From Malania oleifera (taxonomy: Eukaryota > Streptophyta > Magnoliopsida > Santalales > Ximeniaceae), in NCBI RefSeq assembly GCF_029873635.1, contig NC_080420.1, positions 121,404,719 through 121,468,718 on the forward strand: a DNA stretch of 64,000 bases, written 5' to 3'. The notes beneath the pieces are model-generated. The model saw only the letters and a program-made list of their open reading frames with translations, had not been told where the DNA came from and made no database searches. Below, in pieces: positions 1 to 12,055 of the stretch. The position numbers were made by a program, and so were the translations under genes. Each line of letters starts with the position of its first letter. Within the stretch, counting starts at the first letter, position 1.

Positions 1-89
1 AATCAGGTTTTAAACTTTGGTACATTGGAAAAGAAAAACATAAGAATGGAGTAGGCATTATTATAGACAAAAACTTAAAAGATAGCGTT

Positions 90-2659
90 GTGGATGTAAT
101 TAGAGTAAGGGATAGAATTACAAAAATCAAAATGGTATTAGGACAAGAGATAATAAATATCATTAGTGCTTATGCTCCTCAAGTTGGCTTAGCAGAAAAT
201 CTTAAGAGACAATTTTGGGAAGATATGGATAGTATTATACAAGGCATACCAGGGACTGAGAAAATATTTATAGGAGGAGATCTGAATGGACATGTTGGAA
301 GAGATAATAAAAATTATGAAAGGATACATAGAGGATATGGATATGGAGACAAAAATGAGTCTGGGGAGATGATCTTAGACTTTGCTATGTCATATGATTT
401 TAGTATAATGAATACTTGCTTTAAGAAGAGAGAAAAACACTTCATAACCTTTAAAAGTGGACAAAATAGAAGTCAAATTCCAGGTGAAAGTCTAACCACA
501 CAACATAGAGTCTTAGTGTTAGATATATGCATTAAAAAATGGAAAAAAAAGGATAAAATAAACCAGTGTAAGAGAACTAGATGGTGGAACCTAAAAGGAG
601 AAAATATAATAAAATTTAAAGATAAAATGATCAAAGATGGAGATTGGACCTTAGAGGATGGGATAGATTCAAATACTCTTTGGAATAGATTAGCTAGCTC
701 TATTAAAAAGATAGCAAAAGAGATTTTAGGCGAATCAAGGGGAAGATTCTCAAATAGCAAAGAAAGTTGGTGGTGGGATAAAGATGTACAAAAAATCATA
801 AAGACAAAAAGAATTTGGTATAAAACGTGGCAAAAATGTAGAAACAACGATAACTTTGAAAAATATAAGGAGGCAAGAAAAGATGCAAAAAGGGCCGTTA
901 GTGAAGCTAAATATAGATCATTTAATAGTTTGTATGATAGATTAGGTACAAAAGAAGGGGAAAGAGATATATTTAAACTTGCTAAAGCTAGAGAAAGGAA
1001 GAACAAGGACTTAGGAAATGTAAAATGTATAAAAAGTGAGGATGATATTGTCTTGGTTGAGGATGAAGATATTAAAGAAAGATGGTGAAGTTACTTTAGT
1101 AAGTTGTTTAACGAAAACCAAATAGAAGGCTTAAATTTAGAATTGTCAAATGAGGAAAAGACTAAAAATATAAGATTTATTCGAAAAATTAGAGTTAACG
1201 AAGTTAAGTTTGCACTAAAAAAGATGAAAAATGGGAAAGCTATGGGACCAGATAACATCCCAATTGAAGTTTGGAAATGCTTGGGTGATAACGGAATTAT
1301 ATGGTTAACTAATTTATTTAATACAATTGTAAAAACTAAGAAAATGCCAGATGAATGGAGGAAAAGTACTTTAATACCTATATACAAAATAAAGGAGATA
1401 TTCAAAATTGTAATAACTATCGTGGAATTAAACTTATGAGTCATACGATGAAACTATGGGAAAGAGTAGTTGAACAAAGATTAAGGTTAGAAACGAAGAT
1501 CTCAGAAAATCAATTTGGTTTTATGCCTGGGAGATCTACCACAGAAGCTATTTATCTTTTAAGAAGATTAATGGAAAAGTTTAGAGAAAAGAAGAGGGAC
1601 TTGCATATGATATTTATTGACCTTGAGAAAGCATATGATAGGATACCTAGGGAAGTTCTATGGTGGGTTTTAGAAAAAAAGGGTGTATGTTGTAGGTATA
1701 CCGATGTCATTAAGGATATGTACGATGGAGTAATGACTAGTGTAAAGACTATAGATGGAGAAACTAGAGAATTTTCAATTACCATAGGTGAACATCAAGG
1801 ATCTGCTTTGAGTCCTTATCTTTTTGCTTTAGTGATGGACCAATTGATTAAGAGTATTCAAAAGGAGGTTCCATGGTGTATGTTGTTTGCAGATGATATT
1901 GTATTAATTGATGAAATTAGGGATGGAGTAGAGGCTGAGTTAGAATTATGGAGAGAAGTTTTGGAATCTAGAGGCTTTAAGATAAGTAGAAATAAAACAG
2001 AATATATGAAATGTAATTTTAGTAATGATAGGAGGAATATTGGAGACAAAGTTAAACTTGATGATGAAGAAATAAATAGCATTTGTAGATTTCGATACCT
2101 TGGATCTATTATGCAAGCTAAAGGAGAAATTGAAGATGATGTAATGCATAGAGTTAAAGTAGGTTGGGTAAAATGGAGCAGTTCTTCAAGTGTTCTATGT
2201 GATCGTAGAATACCCTTAAAATTGAAAGGGAAGTTTTATAGGACAGCTATAAGACCAGCTATGCTATATGGATCAGAATGTTGGGCGACGAAGAAACATA
2301 ATATCCAAAAAGTAAAAGTTGCCGAGATGAGGATGCTTAGATGGATGAGTGGTATAACATTGAAAGATAAATTAAGGAATGAACATATTCGTGGTAAGTT
2401 AGGTGTAGCTCCTATAGAAGATAAGATAAGGGAAGGACGACTCAGATGGTATGGACACTTGTAACGTAGGCCTTATAGTGCACCTGTTAGGAAGAGTGAC
2501 TTAGTTACTGTGGGAGGCAGTAGAAGGGGTGGGGGTAGACCTAAAATAACTTGGGAGGAGATAGTGAGTAAGGATTTAATATCTTTGAATCTATCAAAAG
2601 AAATGGTCCATGATCGCATAAATTGGCGGAAAATGATTCATATAGCCGACCCCACTTAG
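90..2659 (+). pseudogene. RTE endonuclease-reverse transcriptase, broken
   Basis: The endonuclease part (90-1088) shows the motifs ISAYAPQVG and IGGDLNGHVG. The RT part (1104-2464) shows GPDNIP, NYRGIKL, FIDLEKAYDR and the catalytic FADD. Compared with the other copies, four lesions are visible. About 19 codons are missing after SQI near 478, including the Asp of the endonuclease SQID motif. A TGA at 1086-1088 replaces a CGA arginine codon. One A is lost near 1385-1389, which moves the frame. A TAA at 2462-2464 replaces CAA. After that stop, a C-terminal tail ending IADPT continues to the TAG at 2657. The product would have nicked target DNA and primed reverse transcription; this copy cannot make it. 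Confidence 0.9.
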
Positions 2660-2676
2660 TGGGACTAAGGCTTGGT

Positions 2677-2702
2677 TTTGTTGTTGTTGTTGTTGTTGTT
2701 TT
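2677..2702 (+). repeat. (TTG)n tail of RTE copy 1
   Basis: TTG microsatellite directly after the conserved 3' end of the LINE. It marks the 3' terminus and the strand of the element. Confidence 0.9.
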
Positions 2703-2744
2703 GTGATATTTCAACTAGAGCTAATTGTTTCTTTCCACTGCACA

Positions 2745-3240
2745 AAAAAATTTGAAAGGCAAAGTTCCCCCAAAAGTTAAGGCTTTTATTTGTTTGGTTG
2801 TGCTTTGATAGGGTTAATACTAATAACATGTTGCAGAATAGGAGACCTTCAAGGAAACTTTCTCTAGATGTGTGTTTTTTATGCCTTAGCAGTTCATAAA
2901 CAACTTTTTATTTGTTTACACACTGTGATTTTGCTTTGGAAAACATGCTTTTTGGTTTGTTGGGAGAAAGTTGGATTTGTGTGAACTTAGTGGAGAATTT
3001 GTTGGGTATTGCTTTTTGTGGCTTTGGCAGGAAGAGAGATGTTGTAGTATTATGGAGATGTGCATTTTTTTTTTTTGCAATGTTGTGGGGTTTACGGTTG
3101 TGTGGTTCGTGTATTTTTTTTTGGGAAGAAGCTGAATATTTCCCTACTTTGGGATAATATTCATTATTTAGCGTTGCTTTGGTGTGTTAGTTCGGGGATG
3201 CATCAAGGGAGTAAGCTTTTGTGACATTCAGTGGGATTGC
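2745..3240 (+). mobile_element. L1-type LINE fragment (zinc-binding RT C terminus)
   Basis: Translation in shifting frames gives PPKVKAFIW, a RVNTNNMLQ stretch, DVCFLCL, HCDFA and LWRCAFFF. This is the usual order in the zf-RVT domain at the C terminus of plant L1-like LINE proteins. The fragment carries stops and frameshifts and has no poly(A) end of its own. It fades into T/A-rich low-complexity sequence after 3240. Confidence 0.75.
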
Positions 3241-4296
3241 TTTTATTTATTTATTTATTTTATTTTATTTTTTATTTTTATTTTTTAACATTTTTCTTCC
3301 TTAATGAAATCATTTTGGTAAAGATTAATGGGCAGGTTGATGCTTTAGTCAGCCCATCACTTCCAAATCAAGCTTTAGATCCAAACCAAACAAAGCCTCA
3401 TTGCCTTTGTTAGTAGCTAGGCCCATAGCCCAAATAAGCCTTTGCTTCATATTTGGTTCCCCCAAGTTAAAAGAGGATACATTTTGGGGATCGGAGGTTT
3501 GTGGTTGCGGAGCTGTTTGCTTTTGTAAAGAATAGAAATGGTTAGACTCCATGTCAAGGCTTGAAGAGAAGTGGAAATTCAAGTTACCCTACTAGAGTTG
3601 CTCTGCAATTGGAAAAGGAGAGGCCTTTTGCATCTTCTTTAGAGGCAAGGGGCAATGCTTTTGCAAAGGAAAAAATGGGCATTTAGTTGATGCTTTTGCG
3701 TCCTTGGTGGGTGAGGATTATCGACGCAATGAGAGTTTTCTCCATTAGCATACTTGGTGACTCTTGGTAGAGGATGCTTACTAAGAACCAGGAAATCTAT
3801 GTGTATGATGTGTAGGAAATTACTGAGGCTCGGGGGAGGATAGTGTAGTTCTGATAAGTCTAGGTGGAACAAGGTTTATTTGCATTGGATGGAGATTGAG
3901 GAGAGTGGTGGAAAGAAAATTTCTTTTGAAGAAAGACAGGGTAAAGTGCAATAGTAATGGAATTTTTCCTATTTCTTTCAAGAGGTTAATGGAGTTAAAA
4001 GCTTAATAATTGATGGATAAGTTAGATTTGTACCTATCTAATTTAGGGGTTGTTTTGTATCATTGTCAAGAAAATATGAAAACGAAAATCAGAAATGAAA
4101 GCTAAAAATCAGAAAGCCTCCCAATAGTTGTGAATTTCTATATATTGTGGTCTAATCATCACTGGAAAAAAAAATTTGTTTTTATTATTTATTGTGCACA
4201 TGTGTATAGTGGAATAATAGAAGGTACATATATCAATTTCCAATTAATTTGAATCTTTTGCTGTATGTAGCCATGTGGCATGTGAGAATGAGCGTG
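3241..4296. other. Spacer, no gene recognised
   Basis: T-rich low complexity at 3240-3300, then mixed sequence with short interrupted frames on both strands. None resembles a known protein. It may be more decayed LINE sequence, but I cannot support that. Confidence 0.5.
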
Positions 4297-4303
4297 ATGA
4301 GAT

Positions 4304-7300
4304 ACAACAACAACAATAAGCCTTAAGTTCCATTAGGTGAGGTTGGCTACATGAATCCTTTTCCATCAATTCACCCAATTGAGAGCATTTTCCTCTATTA
4401 GATTAAGGGTTATTAGATCCTTCCTCACTAGCTCATTCTAAGTTATTTTAGGCCTAGCCTTTCCAATTTTCATGCTAGAAACAATAACTAACTTATTACT
4501 CCTCACAGGTGCTCTACTAGGTTCGTGTTTCAAATGCTTAAATCATCTAAGCCTTCCCTTTCTTGTCTTGGTTATAATAGGGTGCTATGCCTAAGTTATT
4601 GCTTATATGCTCTTTCCTTAGTTTATCTTTTAATGTTATACGACTCAGCCACTTTAACATTCGCATTTGGACAAGTTTTAGTTTTTGTTCATGTTTCTTA
4701 GTTATCCAATATTCTAAACCATAAAGCATAGCAGACCTCATAGCCATCTTATAAAACTTTACTTTTAATTTTGAGGATATTCTATGATCACACAACACGC
4801 CTCATGTACTCCTCCATTTTACCAAACTTGCTTTAATTTTATGTATTACATCTATTAATGTTATTAATTTCTTGATTATCAAGTTTAATCTTCTCTCCAC
4901 TACTCCTACTTACATTACTGAAGTTTAATTTCTTGATTATAAATGCTAAGAAAATGTCAAATGAATGGAGGAAAAACACTTTAATACTTATATACAAAAA
5001 TAAAGGAGATATTCAAAATTGTAATAACTATCGTGGAATTAAACTTATGAGTCATACGATGAAACTATGGGAAAGAGTAGTTGAACAAAGATTAAGGTTA
5101 TAAACGAAGGTCTCAAAAAACCAATTTGGTTTTATGCCTGGGAGATCTACCACAGAAGTTATATATATCTTTTAAGAATATTAATGAAAAAGTTTAGGAA
5201 AAAGAAGAGGGATTTGCATATGATATTTATTGACCTTGAGAAAGCATATGATAGGATACTTAGGGAAGTTCTATGGTGGGTTTTAGAAAAAAAAAAGGTG
5301 TATGTAGTAGGTATATAGATGTCATTGAGGATATGTACGATGGAGTAATGATGGAGAAACTAGAGAATTTCCCATCACCATAGGTGTACATCAAGTATCT
5401 GTTTTGAGTCCTTATCTTTTTTGCTTTAGTGATGGACTAATTGATTAAGAGTATTCAAAAAGAGGTTTCATGGTGTATGTTGTTTGCAGATGATATTGTA
5501 TTAATTGATGAAATTAGGGACGGAGTAGAGGTTGAGCTAGAATTATGGAGAGAAGCTTTGGAATCTAGAGGCTTTAGGATAAATAAAAATAAGATAGAAT
5601 ATATGAAATGTAATTTTAGTAATGATAAGAGAAATATTGGAGACAAAGTTGAACTTGATGATGAAGAAATAAATAACAATTGTATATTTTGATACCTTGG
5701 ATCTATTATGCTAGCTGAAAGAGAAATTAAAGATGATGTAATGCATAGAGTTAAAGCAGGTTGGGTAAAATGGAGAAGTGCTTCAAGTGTGCTTTGTGAT
5801 CGTAGAATACTCTTAAAATTGAAAGGGAAGTTTTATAGGATAGCTATAAGACCAGCTATGCTTTATGGATCGGAATGTTGGGTGACGAAGAAACATAAGA
5901 TCTAAAAAGTAAAAGTTGCCGAGATGAGAATGCTTAGATGGATGAGTGGTATAACATTGGAAGATAAATTAAGGAATGAACATATTCGCAGTAAATTAGG
6001 TGTAGCTCCTATAGAGGATAAGACAAGGGAGGGACGACTCAGATGGTATGGACACTTGCAACGTAGGCCACATAGTGCACCAGTGAGGAAGAGTGAGTTA
6101 GTTACTGTGGGGGCAGTAGAAAGGGTATGGGTAGACCTATAATAACTTGGGAGGAGATAGTGAGTAAAGATTTAATATCCCTGAATATGTCAAAAGAAAT
6201 GGTCCATGATCGCATAAATTGGCAGAAAATGATTCATATAGCCAACCCCACCTAGTGGGACGTAAGGCTTGGTTTTGTTGTTGTTTGTTGTTTATTATTC
6301 TGTCTTATTTCTACTTATCCTAAAACCTTTCGACGATTCTCCAAAGTTCTAACTTAGATTGTACTTGGTTCCTACTTTTATCAATCATCATAATATCATT
6401 TGCAAATTACATACACCAAGGGATCTCATTTTGGATACTTCTCATAAGTTCATTAATCACTAAAGTAAAAAGATGAGACTCAAAGTACACCTATTGTGAT
6501 TGGAAAAATTTTAGATTCCTCTCCTATCGTCTTAAGCTAGTCAATATTCTATCATAAATATCCTTATTGACCTCAGTATATTTATTGTATACCCCTTTCT
6601 TTTCTAAGACCCACCAAAGAACTTTCCTAGATACTCTATCATATGCTTTCTCTAGGTCAATAAAAACCATAAGCAAGTCCCTCTTATTTTTTCTAAACTT
6701 TTCCATTAATCTACTTAAAAGATTAATAGCTTTTGTTGTCGATCTCCTAGGCATAAAAAAAAATTGATTATTTGAAATCTTCATTTCTAGTCTTATTTAT
6801 TGTTCAATTACCTTTTCCTATAATCTCCTTGTGTAGCTCTAATCTTAATTCCACGATTGTTATCGCAATTTTAAATATCGCCTTTGTTTTCTGATAAAGT
6901 TATTAATGCGCTTTTCTTGCATTTCTCTGACATTTTCTTGGTTTTTATAATAATGTTGAATAAGTTAGTTAACCAAATATTCCATTTATCCCCTAAACAT
7001 TTCCAAACTTCAATTGGCATGTTATATGGTCCTATAGAGTTTTTACTTTTCATCTTTTTTAACGTCATCTGAACTTCAAGGATTCTAATTTTGCGAATAA
7101 ATCTCTAATTTTGTGAATAAATCTCTAATTTTGTGAATAAATCTCCTATTTTTAGTCTTCTCATTTTTCACCTCCAAGTTTAATCTTTTATTTTGGTTTT
7201 ACAACTTATCTTCACCACCTCTCTTTTATGTCTTCTTCTCCAGGTAAGATGTTATCAGTCTTGTCCTTTATAAATTTTAATCACCTAAATCTTTGCATTT

Positions 7301-8015
7301 TCTTTCTCTAGCTCTAGCAAGTTTATAAATGTCTTTTTCTCCTTGTGTATCTAGTCTAGTATATATAGTATCATAAGCTCTATGTTTAGCTTCACTAATA
7401 GTCTTCTTTGCAATTTTTTTTGTCTCTTTATACTTTTAAGATTTCCTATATTTCTATAACTTTGCTATATTTTATATCAATTTCTTTGTCTTAACGATTT
7501 TTTGAACTTCTTGATCCCACCACCAACTTTTTTTAACCATCCATGTATCTTTCTTTGGACTCACCTAAATCCTCTTTTGCTATCCTCACGATAGAGTTAG
7601 CCATTTAATTCCGAACAATATTTGCATCTACCTTACCGCCTGCTGTCGAATCACACTCTTTGATTATTTTTTCTTTGAATTTTACCATATTATCTTCCTT
7701 CAAGCTCCACCCCTTAGTTCTCTTGTATTGGTTTATGTTACTCTTTCTCTTCCACTTATTAGTATGTATATCGAATACTAGGACTCTATGTTGTATAGTC
7801 AAACTTTCACCCGGGATAACTGCACAATCATTACAAGATAGACGATCCCCTTTCTTAATTAAGAAGAAATCTATTTGACTTTTATTATGTCCATTCTTGA
7901 AAGTTATTAAGTGTTCTTCTCTTTTTATAAAACGACTTTTCAATATAACAAATTGCAAGACATGACAAAATCTAATTTGTTTTACTGGTCTCATTTTTAT
8001 TTCAATATGAGGGAA
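4304..8015 (-). mobile_element. RTE-type LINE, copy A, split by copy B
   Basis: Minus-strand RTE element in two pieces, about 4304-4922 and 6293-8015. On the minus strand the 3' end is a TTG repeat at 4304-4315. Next comes the C-terminal region (4547-4798), then after the interruption the RT (6350-7070) and part of the endonuclease (7605-7994). The RT catalytic motif reads FAND instead of FADD. This copy keeps the endonuclease SQIDFF segment that copy 1 lost. Many stops and frameshifts are present. A 7-bp direct repeat ATGAGAT flanks it at 4297-4303 and 8016-8022. It is 5'-truncated inside the endonuclease. Confidence 0.88.
4943..6292 (+). mobile_element. RTE-type LINE, copy B, nested in copy A
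   Basis: Plus-strand, 5'-truncated RTE copy beginning within the RT domain and ending in TTG-rich tail near 6277-6292. It is close in sequence to copy 1, including the NYRGIKL and FADDIVLI segments. Here the A-run in the codons for YKNKG is intact (five A's near 4996-5000), so the copy 1 frameshift is absent. There are still stops, for example in the frame before 5441 and at 5690. On both sides copy A resumes on the opposite strand, so B inserted into A. The exact junctions are blurred and I found no clear target duplication. Confidence 0.87.
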
Positions 8016-8022
8016 ATGAGAT

Positions 8023-8340
8023 GTAGAAAAAACAAAAAAGAGATTTTGAAAGTGAATTTATGTAAAAAAAAGTGAGATATTTGAAACTTATTGGCAACTA
8101 GTTAGTAGAAAGGCACTCTGTTTCTTGATATATTATTTGTTATATACTTGCAGGCTTATATCACAATAAATAATTTTCTTGTTTGGGTATGGTCCCCTAC
8201 TAAATTGACATCTCTAATGTGAGCTATGTGGTTCTTTTTGTGGTTTCAAACTTTTCCTTTTGTGTACTGTTTTTTAACTTTAACTGGAAATCTTATGATT
8301 TACATGCCATTTACCAATCATTTTGGTGTCCTTTGTTCAG
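8023..8340 (+). other. Probable RF2 intron sequence
   Basis: AT-rich sequence with no coding signal, ending in a pyrimidine-rich stretch and the acceptor CAG at 8338-8340. The next exon enters in the middle of the RF2 protein, so this is intron rather than promoter. Confidence 0.6.
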
Positions 8341-9680
8341 GAATCCCTGAAAGCTTTGCTTAGGATGAGAAGAGATTCGAAAGAGAGAGAACTTGATGCT
8401 TTGTTAGCTGGAGAGCAGGATCCTTGCTCTTGTTACATAGAGGTTAGTTTCATTCCTTGTCCTGACTGGTCTTCCAATCTATTGACCAAATATGTTGTTG
8501 TATAAGATGTTTTTTCTTTTGGGGATCAGCAATACGAGTCTAGAATGTGTCCTGTTGTTAGTTATGCTTTTCTTCTCTTCTCTCCAATTTGAAGGTGATT
8601 TTAAGTCTGAGATGAAATATAACTGTTGTTATTTTGTGCCAATCATAACCTTGTGTTTTTTCACATGATTTAGGTTCAAGCTGGAGCTGGTGGTACTGAG
8701 AGCATGGACTGGGCTTCAATGGTCATGCAAATGTATAAAATGTGGGCGCAACACCATGGATATGGAGTCTCTGTGGTGGATGAAATGCCCGGTGAGATTG
8801 CAGGAATCAAGGTTCATTTCACATCCCCCTCCCATCCTCTCCTCTTTTAAATATGGAAATGTGATTGCACATTGTAAATTTGTAATGAACTTCTTACTGA
8901 GTAAATAACACAGTGAAAACATATATTGGGTGCATAGTTGTATAACATTAATGCAAGCTGCAAACTTAAACATTTTTCTATTAAAGAAGATGGAAATGAA
9001 GAGGAAGTCGAACTCATATTAGTATAGCAGAATATAAGGATCTCTCTCTTACCCTCTCTTTCTTGTGTGCGAATGCACGTGCATGCATGACACATGTGTG
9101 CACCTTCAGTTGGGTGTGCGCAGATGTACATTTGAAAGCAGGAGAGTCGTAAACTTTGTGGAGATTTTCCTAATATTCAGGAATGGAGAGGGAGTCAAAC
9201 TTGGCATTTGTTTCTTTCTGCATTTTAAATTGAGATGCACTTACTGATTTTGACACTTGATCTTCATCAGTCTTTCTCACACCAATCCTGTCCTCCGCCT
9301 CTCTCCCTCATAGGATTTCCATGGGATAGCTGTTGGTTTTCTCTGAGCATTTTGTTTTCTTCATTTTTAGCGGGCAACAATTAAAGTAGACGGTGAATAT
9401 GCATTTGGATATGCCAAAGCAGAAATAGGAGTCCATAGATTGGTGCGAATTTCACCATTCGACAGTGGAAAGCGCCGGCATACTTCGTTTGCCGCTGTTG
9501 CTGTAATCCCAATACTGGGGGATGCATTTTCCCATGTACAAATTAATGAATCTGATCTTCGGATTGAGCGTTTCCGTTCGGGGGGATCAGGTGGCCAGCA
9601 TGCTAATACGACTGATAGTGCTGTAAGAATTGTTCATATTCCTACTGGAATCACTGCTACTTGTCAAAATGAAAGGTATG

Positions 9681-9714
<34 letters not shown>

Positions 9715-10157
9715 CCTCTCTCTCTCATGGTGTGTAATAAGGGACTTGATTCTTTCAATACTTTTGTGATTTTGTTGTACATTCAGGTCGCAACATCAAA
9801 ATAAAGCTTCAGCAATGGCTGTGCTCCAGTCTCGATTAGACCAGCATGAGATGGCTCGCCAGGCTCAGTTGAATGCACAACACACACAGTCCCTTACTGA
9901 GATCAGTTGGGGCAACCAAATACGGAGTTATGTGCTACATGTATGTTCTAGGTGCCATTTTAATGTACTGGATGCCATTTATAATCCAACCCACAGTAAC
10001 TTTAATCTTTCATTTTTCCTGGCAGCCTTATCAGATGGTGAAGGATCTTCGAACCAACTACGAGGTCTCAGATCCTGATTCCGTACTTGAGGGAGACCTT
10101 GATGGCTTCATCTTGAGCTACTTATCAGCTTCAATGGATACAGATGATGGCCTGTGA
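8341..10157 (+). CDS. Peptide chain release factor 2, organellar (3' part of gene)
   Basis: Class I release factor: reads UGA/UAA stop codons on the ribosome and triggers hydrolysis of the peptidyl-tRNA. Five exons with GT-AG borders join in one frame: 8341-8442, 8674-8811, 9371-9675, 9787-9940 and 10026-10157, giving the C-terminal 276 residues. Visible motifs are [10 protein letters not shown], the stop-codon-reading SPF in [14 protein letters not shown], and the catalytic GGQ in [15 protein letters not shown]. The first exon shown begins after an acceptor site, so the N-terminal domain (perhaps 100-180 residues plus a targeting peptide) is encoded upstream, outside the window. SPF identifies RF2 rather than RF1. 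The GGQH context looks more like proteobacterial RF2 than cyanobacterial RF2, so a mitochondrial location is my inference; a plastid one is not excluded. Confidence 0.9.
9679..9726 (+). repeat. (CT)n microsatellite in RF2 intron
   Basis: Imperfect CT repeat starting only a few bases after the donor site at 9676. It makes the start of this short intron almost pure pyrimidine. Confidence 0.9.
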
Positions 10158-10915
10158 AGTAGTTGTCAAGGTCTTTTGAGCATTTCCTCCTCTTTTTTCT
10201 TATTCTTCTTCTTGTGTTTAATATAGATCTGCATTTTGACCCAGAAATTGAATCATGCATGCTTGAATGCTATTTTCAGAATTTGGGCATCTCTTTTGTG
10301 GGCCAAAAAGCTGCAGTGACAACCCCCATGGTGAAGTGCATGAAGTGCTCTCAATGGACATGTGGTGCACATGCCTTATGTAATTTAGTTGGAAGGATGA
10401 GAGGTTTCATCTCCATTTCTTATCAATTGTGTTTGTAAAGATGTATTATTCTTTGGCATCAAGTTTTGGCACCACCCGCAGCTGTAACATTTTAATGTTT
10501 CTCACTAATATTCTTTGTTAGAGAAAAAAATAAAAGAAACAAGAGAGAAGCTAGAGGGGCTGCATTGCATTATATATATATAAAGGATTTCCTATTTGGT
10601 GTTATCTTTCTAAAATTTAAAATTAACCTCACTTAAAATATTTTTTCGTTTGTTAAAAAATTAACACTCAAAGAGTATAACACATTACAATCTCCGTTTA
10701 ATTATTCCGAAAAAATTGAAAAGTAGTTTTCCATAGTTTTCCTTCCTTTTAACCTCTTTCTTCAGTTTTCAAAATGCCGTTACACTATCTAATTCTTTGT
10801 TCAAAAAAAAAAAAAAAAGAAGACAACACAAAACAAAACATAACAATATAAAGAAAAAATTCATTGAAAAATGTTAATAGTTGGTAGATCGTGATGCCGA
10901 TAATTAAAGAAGTCT
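10158..10915 (+). other. RF2 3' UTR and downstream spacer
   Basis: Follows the RF2 stop codon. T-rich sequence with an AATAAA-like site near 10528-10534 is a plausible polyadenylation region. From 10560 it is AT-rich spacer with an A-run at 10802-10818. No further gene seen. Confidence 0.4.
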
Positions 10916-11007
10916 TATAGAGTCACGATCATTTCGCGTGGGGCAAACGTACATTGCTGTTGAGTCCTTAAACGCGACCCGAGTGGGGGACGTTCGCCGT
11001 CGGACTC

Positions 11008-11424
11008 ATGGTGGACAACCGGAGGAATCGGCCCATTTACGTAAACCATAGTACGACGACAAAACTGAACCGGCAGAAATATGGAAAGACGCTGAGCTTT
11101 CGGCTGGCGACGATGGACGTCGGCATCAATAGAGTGATCGACGGGAATAGCGAAGTTGAAGCAGTGTTTCATTTTCCGATGGTGCGGATGCTTTGGTCGG
11201 ATCCTGCAGTGGTGAAGTTGATTCATCGAGAGTGGCGACATAAGGTGCTGAGAAGTCTGGAGGTGGCGATCCATGGGACTGCGTGGTTCGCCGATTCATG
11301 GAAGAAAGAGGATATTCCCCTGAACGCAAATTGTCAAAATATCGATCTTCTCCGCTTCGAAAATAAAAATAATTTGATTATCATCCGCAGCTCGGGAGAA
11401 CCACAACCTTGTTCTACTCTATAA
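11008..11424 (+). CDS. Unrecognised ORF, 138 codons
   Basis: A GC-richer island in AT-rich spacer, with overlapping open frames on both strands (another 119-codon frame on the minus strand at 10915-11274). The plus-strand product starts MVDNRRNRPIYV. I recognise no domain, signal peptide or membrane segment in either reading. The base composition suggests former exon or transposon sequence rather than random spacer. No splice pattern joins it to RF2. It may equally be non-coding. Confidence 0.2.
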   Translation: MVDNRRNRPIYVNHSTTTKLNRQKYGKTLSFRLATMDVGINRVIDGNSEVEAVFHFPMVRMLWSDPAVVKLIHREWRHKVLRSLEVAIHGTAWFADSWKKEDIPLNANCQNIDLLRFENKNNLIIIRSSGEPQPCSTL

Positions 11425-12055
11425 TTTGTTATTTTTATTTTTTATTAATCAGTAAATTAGTTAATTTTGTTCCTTGTAGCGAGTCCTACAAATTAGTGTT
11501 TTAGCATTAGAAGAATTATTAATTTTGAGTAGTCTCATGACGCTATGTAGATTAATAAACTCTCTAAATTTGGGCGACTTTCAATTAATGGTTATTGTAT
11601 AAGGTTGATTTTAATTTTGTTTTAGAATAATTAAAAATTTAGAAATATTATTAATTTGTTTAAAATGCGACTGTTTAGTCTACCCAATATGATAATTTCC
11701 TCCACCAAATGGACTGTGGTGACATTCGTGACGTGCCCATGCAATTATTGTAACCAACAAAATAAAATATTTTGTCTTTGTTGGACATAGGTGTATAAAA
11801 CTGAGACTTTTATTCTATATTTTTCACCTATATGATAGAAGTTTTTTTGAACTTTTTTCTCAAATTGTTGTGTTGCCAAAATTCGTTGGTCTAGTTAACA
11901 AGTTTTAATAGAATGTCGCTGAATGATCTAACGATTTTTGTTTGACTTGTCTGGTGATTGATGATTTGACGACTTAAAGAACGTTACTTGGTGTAGCGAT
12001 ATTTAACTAAAACTTATTGGATGAACTAGCGAGTTTTGGCTAACTTATAGTCATC
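11425..12055. other. Spacer, no gene recognised
   Basis: AT-rich sequence without a supportable reading frame. The right end abuts the copia integrase remnant and could be more of that element, too decayed to call. Confidence 0.4.

Larger units (their letters stand above)
1..2702 (+). mobile_element. RTE-type LINE, copy 1 (cut by window edge)
   Basis: Non-LTR retrotransposon running into the window from the left. It encodes an AP-like endonuclease followed by a reverse transcriptase in what was one long frame. The 3' end is typical of plant RTE elements: the frame ends in a short conserved C terminus (stop at 2657-2659), and then a very short 3' tail finishes in TTG repeats. Two other copies in the window (4943-6292 and 34650-36943) align to it at nucleotide level. 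The copy is dead: it has an in-frame deletion, two stop codons and a frameshift, described under its reading frame. Confidence 0.93.

Noticed and set aside
473..1006. 177-codon minus-strand frame opposite the LINE endonuclease
   Set aside because: It is the shadow of the LINE frame and has no motif of its own.
10915..11329. Minus-strand frames over the GC-rich island
   Set aside because: No motif, start context or splice pattern favours them over the plus-strand frame, and neither reading is convincing.
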